From IMG/VR virus record IMGVR_UViG_3300042560_001826, positions 41,122 to 105,121 of that record: a stretch of DNA of 64,000 bases; one strand, written 5' to 3'. Positions 50,540 through 58,305 of this stretch are shown here, piece by piece. Numbering within the stretch: position 1 is the first letter of the stretch; each line of letters opens with the position of its first letter. Position numbers and translations under genes: made by a program. The notes beneath the pieces were generated by a model. The model was not told where the DNA came from, made no database searches, and worked only from the letters and a program-made list of their open reading frames with translations. This DNA is from a virus.

Positions 50540-51144
50540 TGGTACTGCCTCTCTGTGCTTGGGCTTGGCGGGATGCCTCACCTCGTTGATAACTACCTTA
50601 GCCGATACCTAGCCCTATTCCTACCTCGTAGCCTTACCTCGCAAGATTACCTATCCGACAGAATTACCCTAAAACCCTTATTCTATGCGGGTTCTAGCGT
50701 CGATCCTATGACGAAACTAATCGTTACCTAATCGTAACATAACAGATCACCCTATTGACCCCCCCGAACACAGGTTCGCCCTAGGGGTTAGATATAGCAT
50801 AACCCTGCATAGAAATATACTAAAATTTTTGATACAATGGCGCGGAATGGCTTTCTAATGAAATTGCTTCTAATGAAATTACTTCTAATGAAATTGCCGG
50901 GAATAATTGCCGGGGTTAACTCTTCTCAGACAAAGGCGGGGTTGGATAGACCTATCTCGCTGGTAGTGGTGGGCGAGATAGGCGCTCACAAAACCGGGAT
51001 CTCCGGATCGGGATCACCGGTTGGAGCAACCCCGTAACAAGGAATCCGGGGTTATCGGGCGTAACTATAACGGTCCCAAGGTATTGGGATGCCCGATGGA
51101 AACTATTTCACATAAATAATTTCCGGGATTTATTCTACCAGATA
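50540..51144 (+). other. Structured non-coding region with 23S rRNA-like segment
   Basis: No convincing gene in 605 bases. Three tandem copies of a 15-base unit CTTCTAATGAAATTG lie near 50850-50895. Stems: CCTATCTCG/CGAGATAGG (50951-50982); CGGGGTTG (50937-50944) with CAACCCCG (51027-51034), the latter also able to pair with CGGGGTT (51047-51053); ATCGGGC/GCCCGAT (51054-51097) enclosing TCCCAA-GGTA-TTGGGA. 51061-51083 matches the universally conserved 23S rRNA helix 69 region at 22 of 23 bases. Confidence 0.65.
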
Positions 51145-51915
51145 TTACTCCCAATACCAACTATTTTCTTTTTCATTATCTCTCCATCCACCGTAGGGAG
51201 CCGACTGCTCGGTTTGTGGAGCTTGTGGGGCTTTTAGGTCTTGTGGGTTTTGTGGGGCTTGTGTAGATTGTGTAGTACTTTTTTGGCCCACCACTTCATA
51301 ATCATATCTGTCATCATCTGAGGTAAGCCATTTATCCCCGTCTTCTACATCCCATAATGTTTCATTAATTAACCGGTTTATTAGATTCTGCCCCTTCTTT
51401 GTTGTGTATGAGGGATCCCATAATCTAACCCGGTTGTTTGGTTGGATTGCAAAGTTACCGTCTTTTCTTTCAATTACATGACCGCATTTGTGTTGACCCG
51501 GATTTGTGGAATAGTTCGTATTGATTGTATTAATATCAGGACTATGCCAATCAAGGGTAAACATATATTTTCCATCAATTTTATTCTTATGCCGATCGGT
51601 ATATGTCATTGCCATACCCCGCATGTGCTCAAAGACCGTAACGGTGATGTACGACGAAAAGCTGTTCCACATCACCAAGTCTTTTAGATCCACCTCCGGA
51701 GCGTCTGGATGGGCGCAGAATGCATTTATAGGTGCTCTCCACCAAACCCCGCCATCTTCCATTAGAAAATGAAATACGGGCGCTCTGTCGGGGATTGAAG
51801 CTACACCGAAGATTACGCACGGGAACTTGAGGTTGTGACTGTCTTGTTGGTTTCTTAGAAAATTGCCACGCACATAGCATTCAATAGGCGGAATTGAGGC
51901 GTTCAGTTCAGGCAT
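51145..51915 (-). CDS. Hypothetical protein with Pro/Gln-rich tail
   Basis: 256 residues. A folded N-terminal region of ~190 residues (FPCVIFGVASIPDRAPVFHF, WWRAPINAFC) and a low-complexity Q/P/A linker (TQAPQNPQDLKAPQAPQ) before a short Trp-rich end. No family recognised. First of the long leftward block as read from its 3' end. Confidence 0.75.
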   Translation of the reverse strand: MPELNASIPPIECYVRGNFLRNQQDSHNLKFPCVIFGVASIPDRAPVFHFLMEDGGVWWRAPINAFCAHPDAPEVDLKDLVMWNSFSSYITVTVFEHMRGMAMTYTDRHKNKIDGKYMFTLDWHSPDINTINTNYSTNPGQHKCGHVIERKDGNFAIQPNNRVRLWDPSYTTKKGQNLINRLINETLWDVEDGDKWLTSDDDRYDYEVVGQKSTTQSTQAPQNPQDLKAPQAPQTEQSAPYGGWRDNEKENSWYWE

Positions 51916-51934
51916 GGTGCAATCTTATCATACA

Positions 51935-52513
51935 TTACGGTTTCTGCCCTCTGCCTTGGCGGAAATCAATATTCATAATTAGCCTGAATGGATTATGAAC
52001 TGGGCTGCTGGATGCGTGGAGTTTGGATCCGTCAAAGATAATTGCACGACCAGCTTCTGGCTCAACGCAGTCCTCAACTTCCAGATCATTATTAAAGAAA
52101 TATGTCGGCCCATCTGATTCATTGATGTAATATAAACAAACCATATGTGGAACTTTAGTACCGTCATCATATTTCATATCTGTATGAGGCACATGTGATT
52201 GATAATTGGAATATGGTGGGTGTGGAGTGAGCATATTGACTTTACATCTAAATAATGTTATTAGACCGCAAGTTAATTCAATTGCTTTTAGTATTGGCAT
52301 TGCCATAGGTAAATGTGGTGATGCTTTTTCTTCACCATACATGTACATCTGATGGGAGAATTGAACTGGGGAATAAAACATCTTTTCTAGATCAGCCTGA
52401 TCGCTGGTAAAGATATGGGATGGATATAAGCGATAGGCAAACTTTCTATCCATGACATAATCATGAATTTCCCGCTGCTGTTTTTCCGGAATAAAATTAT
52501 TAATTATTTTCAT
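51935..52513 (-). CDS. 2-oxoglutarate/Fe(II)-dependent oxygenase
   Basis: 192 residues. Jelly-roll metal triad in prolyl-hydroxylase-type context: H110-T-D112 (SHVPHTDMKYDD), H166 (DGSKLHASSS) and R177 for 2-oxoglutarate. Hydroxylates a protein, nucleotide or small molecule; target unknown. The ATG lies three bases from the tRNA-like gene upstream. Confidence 0.85.
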   Translation of the reverse strand: MKIINNFIPEKQQREIHDYVMDRKFAYRLYPSHIFTSDQADLEKMFYSPVQFSHQMYMYGEEKASPHLPMAMPILKAIELTCGLITLFRCKVNMLTPHPPYSNYQSHVPHTDMKYDDGTKVPHMVCLYYINESDGPTYFFNNDLEVEDCVEPEAGRAIIFDGSKLHASSSPVHNPFRLIMNIDFRQGRGQKP

Positions 52514-52515
52514 AG

Positions 52516-52591
52516 TTCGGGCGGTGGGAATTGAACCCACATGTCACCGTTACGGTTTCTACACCTTATAAGAGTGAGCCGATACGCCCGA
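52516..52591 (-). tRNA. tRNA-like gene with shortened D-arm
   Basis: A perfect 7-bp acceptor (TCGGGCG/CGCCCGA), T-arm GTGGG-TTCAATT-CCCAC and discriminator A are present. The rest does not fold canonically: between acceptor and the best anticodon arm (CACT-CTTATAA-GGTG, would-be anticodon TAT) only ~8 bases remain for the D-arm, while a long variable part holds ACCG-TAA-CGGT. Either an unusual tRNA or a decayed one; identity uncertain. Confidence 0.55.
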
Positions 52592-52599
52592 CTGTTTTG

Positions 52600-52672
52600 C
52601 TCCCAGAGTAGGGCTCGAACCTACGACCAACGGATTAACAGTCCGACGCTCTGCCAACTGAGCTATCTGGGA
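52600..52672 (-). tRNA. tRNA-Asn (GTT)
   Basis: 73 bases, acceptor TCCCAGA/TCTGGGA, D-arm TAGCTCAGTTGGCAGAGC, anticodon loop CTGTTAA (GTT), T-loop GGTTCGAGCCC, discriminator G. No CCA encoded. Confidence 0.95.
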
Positions 52673-52680
52673 AAGATTAT

Positions 52681-53436
52681 TTAGGGATTGCTTATTATAT
52701 TAAAATTAATCATGGGCTTGCTTGTATGCTGAGCAATATTATTTTCTCCAACTATAATAATTTTATAACCGAGAGATTCAATATATTGATATAATTCTTT
52801 TCTTCTTGGTTGAAACCATGGCTTATAAGTCCAAGCTTCAAAAATAATTGGTGGATAATTATTTTCTTCTAATGTTTTCAAACTACCTTTAATGACATTC
52901 AATTCAAGTCCTTCAACATCAATCTTGATTAATTTAACATTATTAAACTTATAATCATCTAATACTTCAATTTGCATTTCTTCAACTGCACCAACAGTTG
53001 CGCATTCATAATTATTATTACGGACTTCCATATCTAAACTAAATGCACCGATATTGGTTTCTTTTGCATAATCCGGAACTACTGTTTTAATAGTATCTCT
53101 TTCATCTGATAGACCTTTATTTATTGCATATACATTATCAATGGCATTAATAATAATATTTGAACATAGCTGATAGTAGATAATTCTTTGAGGCTCAAAG
53201 GAATAAAATTTTAGTGCTGGAAATAGTTTTGCAACCGGGATCACATAACTTCCAAGATTTGCACCAATATCTAAAACACATCCATCTTGTGAATCTCCGA
53301 TCAATGCTTTAGAAACTTCTTCTAGATGAGATTCATAACCACCGCCACTTCTTAAGGCGTTTGAAATGATATCTGGTTTATTAAAAATAATAAACTGACA
53401 GTCTTTGTAGTTGATTATTGATGTATCAGGTAACAT
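52681..53436 (-). CDS. FkbM-family methyltransferase
   Basis: 251 residues. SAM-binding motif VLDIGANLGSYVIPVAK, then FYSFEPQRI and LIKIDVEGLELNVIKGS, the FkbM signature, and a final PPIIFEAW. O-methylation of sugars or peptides is typical. AT-rich and squeezed between tRNA-Asn (8 bases away) and tRNA-Thr (10 bases), as if inserted into a tRNA array. Confidence 0.9.
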   Translation of the reverse strand: MLPDTSIINYKDCQFIIFNKPDIISNALRSGGGYESHLEEVSKALIGDSQDGCVLDIGANLGSYVIPVAKLFPALKFYSFEPQRIIYYQLCSNIIINAIDNVYAINKGLSDERDTIKTVVPDYAKETNIGAFSLDMEVRNNNYECATVGAVEEMQIEVLDDYKFNNVKLIKIDVEGLELNVIKGSLKTLEENNYPPIIFEAWTYKPWFQPRRKELYQYIESLGYKIIIVGENNIAQHTSKPMINFNIISNP

Positions 53437-53446
53437 ATTTCCTCCG

Positions 53447-53518
53447 AGCCCGATGCAGGAATTGAACCTGCGACCACCCGCTTACAAGGCGGGAGCTCTA
53501 CCTCTGAGCTAATCGGGC
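53447..53518 (-). tRNA. tRNA-Thr (TGT)
   Basis: 72 bases. Acceptor GCCCGAT/ATCGGGC, D-arm TAGCTCAGAGGTAGAGC, anticodon stem CCCGC/GCGGG with loop CTTGTAA (TGT), T-loop GGTTCAATTCC. Reads ACA. Confidence 0.94.
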
Positions 53519-53522
53519 ATTG

Positions 53523-53604
53523 TGCTCTCACTGGGACTTGAACCCAGAGGTCTAAAGACGAGAGATTTTAAGTCTCCTGCGTTTGCCAGTTTCGCCATGA
53601 GAGC
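53523..53604 (-). tRNA. tRNA-Leu (TAA)
   Basis: 82 bases, class II. Acceptor GCTCTCA/TGAGAGC, anticodon stem GGAGA/TCTCT with loop CTTAAAA (TAA), long variable arm, T-loop GGTTCAAGTCC, discriminator A. Reads TTA. Its 5' half overlaps the 3' end of the SprT-like CDS. Confidence 0.95.
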
Positions 53605-54079
53605 TTGATTTCTTCTTTCTTATCTTTCTACTTACTCTTTTCTTTTTTTCATTTGGTATTTTTGGTAATGGCATTGTTGGTGCAATAATATCAGATAAGC
53701 GATCTATTACTCTTTCTATTTGATACTCAACAGAATTGACTGTGGATTGAATAATCTTTCTTCCGTGAACATCCTCTTCAAATGGCTCAAGAGCCTGCAT
53801 TGCTGCTTCTGTAATTGGTGAGAAGTAGCAGTGTAGCAATTCATGAACAATTGTATTTCTTAGATTTTCCGGTTTTTCTTTTCTATAATCTTTGTGTAGT
53901 GAGATAACAGCGCAGTGCTGACCATAGGTTACATCACACTCGCCAAGCGAATCGTTTGCACAAGGCTTGCGATAGAGAGTAATTTTCCACTCCCCAAGAT
54001 TCATCTTCCTTCTTACAATTTGAACATAGGAATTAATCCAAGGCTCAATGTGAGAAGTGCTTGATTTAGTGCGACTCAT
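53552..54079 (-). CDS. SprT-like zinc metalloprotease
   Basis: 175 residues. NTIVHELLHCYF holds HELLH (H79-E80-x2-H83), with a preceding strand-rich part (WKITLYRKPC, YGQHCAVISLH), typical of SprT-like minimal proteases. The last ~18 codons, a basic stretch, read through the 5' half of tRNA-Leu, and the stop lies inside the tRNA. SprT-like proteins act on DNA-bound proteins in cells; the phage role is unknown. Confidence 0.8.
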   Translation of the reverse strand: MSRTKSSTSHIEPWINSYVQIVRRKMNLGEWKITLYRKPCANDSLGECDVTYGQHCAVISLHKDYRKEKPENLRNTIVHELLHCYFSPITEAAMQALEPFEEDVHGRKIIQSTVNSVEYQIERVIDRLSDIIAPTMPLPKIPNEKKKRVSRKIRKKKSSSHGETGKRRRLKISRL

Positions 54080-54471
54080 TCAAGAACTTTTCTACCGGCA
54101 TCAATAAGTTTGAAGCCGTGCTCTCTATCGTAAAGGAGATATTCGTAAACTGAAAGATCAAAGAAGTTTTTTACTTCTTCAAGTACAAGGGGTGCATTTA
54201 ATTCTGAGCAGGTATAGAGATCAAATTGAACAAGATATGGCTCAGTTTCATCCCAGACATGAAATGCAATATGTGATGTTTCAATCATCACAGTAGCTGT
54301 CATCCCGCGATTTCCCTCAGCATCAACATATGCAGAGAATGGACCGCGAATAATCTTCATTCCAATTTTTTCAACAAAATCCTTTAGCCAATAATAAACG
54401 ACTTCTTGATCTTTTGGCGGATTCTTACAGTGTCCTCTGATAAGAATATGTTTATGTAATGGTGCTTTCAC
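54076..54471 (-). CDS. S-adenosylmethionine decarboxylase-like protein
   Basis: 131 residues. VMIETSHIAFHVWDE and QFDLYTCSE correspond to the prokaryotic AdoMetDC core: cleavage Ser66 (before H67), His71 and Cys88, at nearly the same spacing as Ser63/His68/Cys83 of the Thermotoga enzyme. Self-cleavage would create a pyruvoyl group and yield decarboxylated AdoMet for polyamine synthesis. No spermidine synthase is seen in the window, so another use is possible. Confidence 0.78.
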   Translation of the reverse strand: MKAPLHKHILIRGHCKNPPKDQEVVYYWLKDFVEKIGMKIIRGPFSAYVDAEGNRGMTATVMIETSHIAFHVWDETEPYLVQFDLYTCSELNAPLVLEEVKNFFDLSVYEYLLYDREHGFKLIDAGRKVLE

Positions 54472-55070
54472 GATTCCTCCAGTTTAAGCATAAAAGTATT
54501 ATCTAACCACATTAGTGCAATAATAGAATAACCTATGATATCAAGAAATGTATCATATAGGCTTTCGCCAGGAACAGCATTTTCCATATTTTGTTTTGTT
54601 AAAAGATTTTCTGCTCTGGCAATCTTGTCATGAATTCTAATAACCAATCCTGTAATTCCAAACATAGCAATATTATGATGACCATAATCTTTTTGTTTAC
54701 GAATTACAGTAAGTACAACATCAAGCATTTTAATTTTTGAATCGGGATAGATTTTGTCTATTGCGTTTATTGCGTTTACAGCCATCGCACACCATAAAAA
54801 TCTATGCTCAATTTTTCTAGGGGTGAAGTCTTCTTTATCAATATTATCAACATTAGATTTAATTTTTTGAAGATACAAATCTGTTTTAATATAGTAATCA
54901 ATAATTTCTCTTAGATTCTGAATCTCTTCTATTGAAGAGTCAAGAAATGGTTTAACAGTAAAGTTTTTATAAGTATTGTGCTTTTCCCAAATTTCAGAGG
55001 CTGATTTAAACGCAGCCTGCTCCCAAGTCATATTTGAATTATTAGAATACGAAGTTTTTAATATTGTCAT
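54468..55070 (-). CDS. Nmad1 (DUF1599)-like protein
   Basis: 200 residues. KQKDYGHHNIAMFGITGLVI followed by RIHDKIARAENLL and YDTFLDIIGYSIIALMWLD match the nucleotide-modification-associated domain 1. The fold is MazG-like and phage members are linked to modified-nucleotide pathways. Overlaps the AdoMetDC-like gene by 4 bases. Confidence 0.85.
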   Translation of the reverse strand: MTILKTSYSNNSNMTWEQAAFKSASEIWEKHNTYKNFTVKPFLDSSIEEIQNLREIIDYYIKTDLYLQKIKSNVDNIDKEDFTPRKIEHRFLWCAMAVNAINAIDKIYPDSKIKMLDVVLTVIRKQKDYGHHNIAMFGITGLVIRIHDKIARAENLLTKQNMENAVPGESLYDTFLDIIGYSIIALMWLDNTFMLKLEES

Positions 55071-55098
55071 AACTTAAGAACAGGCTGCGCCGAATCGG

Positions 55099-55587
55099 TT
55101 AAGCCTTTTGTCTCTCCTCTTCTGGGCTAAGAATTTCAAACTTACCTCTTTGTACCTTCTTAAAGAAATGCCTATTGGCATTGTAGAAGTTGTAAAAGGT
55201 TGGAAGTGAAATATTCACATTTTGTGCAACCTCAGCTGGCGTAATTACTTTACCAACATTGGTGCGCAAAAATCCAACAATAATATCTTGCTTTGATCTT
55301 GTTCTAGACACGATTTGTTCACCTCCCTTTTCTGGGAAATTAAATTTCTCCCAGAGAGATTTTGCAACATCTTTCGGTAGAGAGTAATACTTAATTGTCT
55401 TTGCAAGATTCCATCCTTTGTAATATCCAAAGAATACGGAAGATGCAATCCTCTCTACGCCCTGCTCAAGCAAGCCAAGCTTGCTCATTGCCTGATCGTG
55501 TAACTTTTCAACTTCATGAAAAGGAAGCTTCCATTGACTATTTTCTTCTTGATTTTGGTCCTCTTGGACCTCGGGTTTTTCGCTCAT
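55099..55587 (-). CDS. Winged-helix protein from a leaderless promoter
   Basis: 162 residues. Acidic N-terminus; C-terminal half TPAEVAQNVNISLPTFYNFY fits a winged-helix/HTH recognition region. TACGAT (55599-55594) ends six bases before the ATG at 55587 without a ribosome site, as in leaderless genes. Likely DNA-binding. Confidence 0.72.
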   Translation of the reverse strand: MSEKPEVQEDQNQEENSQWKLPFHEVEKLHDQAMSKLGLLEQGVERIASSVFFGYYKGWNLAKTIKYYSLPKDVAKSLWEKFNFPEKGGEQIVSRTRSKQDIIVGFLRTNVGKVITPAEVAQNVNISLPTFYNFYNANRHFFKKVQRGKFEILSPEEERQKA

Positions 55588-55654
55588 GCGACAATCGTAG
55601 CACATATTAGAAAATGAAAATGGGTAATTAGAAAATTATTTTAAAAATAAGTAA

Positions 55655-55718
55655 TGGCGACCAATCCCATACATCCGAAGTAACTTCTCAGAATACTTTG
55701 GACCCAGAACGGTCGCCA
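55655..55718 (-). terminator. Two-step hairpin, probable terminator
   Basis: TGGCGACC/GGTCGCCA (8 bp, 55655-55662 with 55711-55718) encloses TCCGAAGTA/TACTTTGGA (9 bp with one G-T). On the minus strand it is followed by TTACTTATTTTT. Separates two leftward units. Confidence 0.7.
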
Positions 55719-55723
55719 AAAAC

Positions 55724-55972
55724 TTATTTCTTTTTAGATTTTGTTTTAACTTTTGTTGTTGTATGATCTAATGAAAGATGCTCGTCAAGTTTATGCTCAA
55801 CATTATCAACCTTTACTTCAACATGGTGAACATCTCTATGAAGGTCAATTAATTTCTCCATAACTTTTCCATGATCTTCTTTATTCTCTTCTCTGCTTTT
55901 CTGAACTAGAACAGCAAGAATACCACCGATGGCTGTAACGACAGCAACCAAAACTGCTTCCATATTAGTCAC
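55724..55972 (-). CDS. Small membrane protein with coiled coil (holin-like candidate)
   Basis: 82 residues. One N-terminal membrane helix (VLVAVVTAIGGILAVLV), a charged coiled coil (KVMEKLIDLHRDVHHVEVKV) and a Lys-rich tail. This layout is seen in DUF2746-like actinophage proteins proposed as holins. No endolysin is adjacent, so tentative. Confidence 0.6.
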   Translation of the reverse strand: MTNMEAVLVAVVTAIGGILAVLVQKSREENKEDHGKVMEKLIDLHRDVHHVEVKVDNVEHKLDEHLSLDHTTTKVKTKSKKK

Positions 55973-56327
55973 CGATCAAGAAATCAGCAATCAATTCAAC
56001 ATCAACATCAAATTGACCATAGACATCTTGATGCGCCTTTAGTGTTGCAACAAGGTCATTCTTTCTAACCGTCTCCACCGGAGCATCATCTTTTGGATCA
56101 ATCGCTGTTGGTGCCGAAGATGCAGGCTCGCCAGTTGAGCCAGTATCAGAACCGGCAACGCCCTGCGTTGTTTCTGTAAGCATGAAGGTAACATCCTTCA
56201 CCGCCTTAGAAAGAGCATCAACCTGCTCTTGGTGATATGCGGCAGCCTTAAGAGCTTCTTTCAAAAGAAACTTGTGCTGCTCGACCATTTTTTCCGCGTT
56301 ATCAACGGGAATGCTAATGAATTTCAT
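55965..56327 (-). CDS. Hypothetical protein
   Basis: 120 residues. Helical N-terminal half (EKMVEQHKFLLKEALKAAAY), a Gly/Ser/Thr/Pro linker near 55-80 and a short folded end. Could be a scaffolding-like or virion-associated protein; not recognised. Confidence 0.7.
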   Translation of the reverse strand: MKFISIPVDNAEKMVEQHKFLLKEALKAAAYHQEQVDALSKAVKDVTFMLTETTQGVAGSDTGSTGEPASSAPTAIDPKDDAPVETVRKNDLVATLKAHQDVYGQFDVDVELIADFLIGD

Positions 56328-57652
56328 TATTCCTCCTTTTTAAGTAGTGATTCTTCTATAATCCAAAGTTTGCAAATCGCTTCTGGCTCAATTATACCAG
56401 AAACAATTTCGCAACCCTGTCCACCCTCATAAAAAACACAGTTGGCACAAATCATGCCCTGTTCTTTAAATGGGTTTGCAGAAGCCGGGGCATAGTGTGC
56501 TCCATCTGCACCAGCAGTTTGGTTCCACTTGCCGAATTCTTCTGCAACATCTTCCAGCGCTTCATAATGAGCTTGCTGTCTATCATTGAGCCTAGTATCT
56601 GGCTCATCTTCCATTTCTTCTTCTGAACCGTTTTCCATCTCGTCTTCATCTTCCGATTCATCTTCCGATTCATCTTCCATTTCATCATCTGATTCCTGTA
56701 CGACTCCATCAGGGATCATTGCAAATCTGCACTTACCATCATCTTCAACCTGCTGCTGGAGAACTTTACATTTACCATTACCAGCATACAAGACACAATT
56801 AGCACACTTTACGCCAATTTCTTTTTCTTCATTTTCTTCACCAGATTCGTAGTCAACCCAGATACCAGTATCTTCTGCATCAAATGGGCCGTATAGCTGT
56901 GCAATTGCTTCAATTGCTTGAGCAAGCATTGCTTCTTCAAACTGAATATCTTCTGCAATTTTATTCATTGCTGAGGATGATGAAACAGTTCTATACTTTC
57001 CACCTCTACGCTTGTATTCACGAACAAGCCAAGCATTAGCATATGCAGATGGATAAACATCAAATTTTGCTTTTGCTTCTGCTTTAACCCTTGCATACAA
57101 TTCTGGGTTAGTTGGTACATTACGAGATGCTTTTTCAACAGTAGAAACATTTATTGGTTTCTTATCTTCTCTTCTTTCTGTTGATTCAGCCCTTCTTTTT
57201 CTTCTAATAGCTGAAGCAATTTGTTCTGGTGTCATTTGAGCAGCTCTTGATGCTGGAACACATTTTGGATATTTACCTTTGTCTGCATCTGGTCTTCCAC
57301 ATGGCTCAAATCCACCGCCAGCTTTTGGCCTAGACAGATCAACCCACTCTTCTTCAAACCATTCTTCTAAACTTTTGACAACATAATCAATTATTTTTTT
57401 ATTTCCCTTTTTCTTTTTTGGTTGCTTGTATCCCTGCTGTGGATTCTTAATTCCAGAGCCCATTGAAGATGTTGTAACTTCATTTTCTTTCTCCATATAT
57501 CCAGCCATTCGCGCTGCAATACCTTGGGCTTGAGCTTTCTTACGTGCTTCTTTCATTGAAGCTTCATTTCCGGGTGTGTAGATATAGCATTTTCCGCTAT
57601 CTCCCCATTTAAAACCCGGATTTTCACCGCTTGAACAATTTTGGATAGGCAT
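56327..57652 (-). CDS. Large acidic protein with DUF5872-like and cysteine modules
   Basis: 441 residues. Region ~105-235 includes FEPCGRPDADKGKYPKCVPA and KFDVYPSAYANAWLVREYKR, the latter the DUF5872-type motif. Two cysteine modules follow: CANCVLYAGNGKCKV and CANCVFYEGGQGCEI, separated by an Asp/Glu-rich low-complexity stretch (EDESEDESEDEDEMENGSEE). The repeated cysteine module resembles high-potential iron-sulfur proteins. In other phages such proteins lie near portal/capsid genes. Possibly virion-associated; function unknown. Confidence 0.72.
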   Translation of the reverse strand: MPIQNCSSGENPGFKWGDSGKCYIYTPGNEASMKEARKKAQAQGIAARMAGYMEKENEVTTSSMGSGIKNPQQGYKQPKKKKGNKKIIDYVVKSLEEWFEEEWVDLSRPKAGGGFEPCGRPDADKGKYPKCVPASRAAQMTPEQIASAIRRKRRAESTERREDKKPINVSTVEKASRNVPTNPELYARVKAEAKAKFDVYPSAYANAWLVREYKRRGGKYRTVSSSSAMNKIAEDIQFEEAMLAQAIEAIAQLYGPFDAEDTGIWVDYESGEENEEKEIGVKCANCVLYAGNGKCKVLQQQVEDDGKCRFAMIPDGVVQESDDEMEDESEDESEDEDEMENGSEEEMEDEPDTRLNDRQQAHYEALEDVAEEFGKWNQTAGADGAHYAPASANPFKEQGMICANCVFYEGGQGCEIVSGIIEPEAICKLWIIEESLLKKEE

Positions 57653-57673
57653 ATCTTACAAGTGTAGCATCAA

Positions 57674-57964
57674 TTATTGATAATAGCTAACAAGATTTTC
57701 CTTTTCCCAGCGCTGAACCGGTATTTCTACCCTATGAAAAGCATGAAAAGCGTCTTCAGATGAGTAAACTATCCTTGCATAAGCCTTTCTAGCCCCTTCG
57801 TTATAAACTGGACATGCTCCATTGGGGCAAAAGTAGAGGGCTTTGTATTGAAATTTGTCCTCATACCAATGAATTGCATTTACAACTGAAAGAATTTTAT
57901 TACAATATGGGCAAGTTCTTTCTGGATAAGGAAAGTCTTTAATCTTTCCACCTAAAATACTCAT
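57674..57964 (-). CDS. Zinc-ribbon-like protein
   Basis: 96 residues. TCPYCNKILSV and YFCPNGACPVY form a C2-C2 zinc site. Function unknown; overlaps the next gene upstream by 4 bases. Confidence 0.74.
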   Translation of the reverse strand: MSILGGKIKDFPYPERTCPYCNKILSVVNAIHWYEDKFQYKALYFCPNGACPVYNEGARKAYARIVYSSEDAFHAFHRVEIPVQRWEKENLVSYYQ

Positions 57965-58305
57965 TCATTTTCCTCATCATCAATTTCTATTTCATCTAAA
58001 TCTTCAATAACTTGAAACTGCTCGTTAAATTCTTCATTTGTATAATCAAATCTATCTTTGCCATTACTATCAAAGATTTTTGTTTTGAGAATATGTGTTA
58101 TTATTTCATCAACTTTGTTCTTAGCAATCTCAATTCCATCCATTAAAGCATTCAGTTCATCTATTGAAATACCGTACTCCTCTGTAGGAGACATAATTAC
58201 AAATGATGGGATATAACCATCCTCAAAAGGAACTGCTTTAATTACAAGCTGGAGAGAAGGTATTTCTTCAAACTCCATTTCATTGTCAAAGTTAACTATT
58301 CTCAT
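57961..58305 (-). CDS. Hypothetical acidic protein
   Basis: 114 residues. First half beta-like (LQLVIKAVPFEDGYIPSFVI), then helix and a very acidic end. No family recognised. Confidence 0.72.
   Translation of the reverse strand: MRIVNFDNEMEFEEIPSLQLVIKAVPFEDGYIPSFVIMSPTEEYGISIDELNALMDGIEIAKNKVDEIITHILKTKIFDSNGKDRFDYTNEEFNEQFQVIEDLDEIEIDDEENE

Noticed and set aside
50279-50731. 150-codon plus-strand frame opposite B3
   Set aside because: Shadow of the GC-rich B3 gene; no ribosome site.
50837-51037. 66-codon frame containing MKLLLMKLL repeats
   Set aside because: Repeat arises from the 15-base tandem DNA unit; no ribosome site, and the rest overlaps strong RNA stems.
51054-51097. Group I intron or rRNA gene around the helix 69-like segment
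   Set aside because: No P3-P8/P7 core or exon-joining pairs seen, and similarity to 23S rRNA stops after 23 bases.
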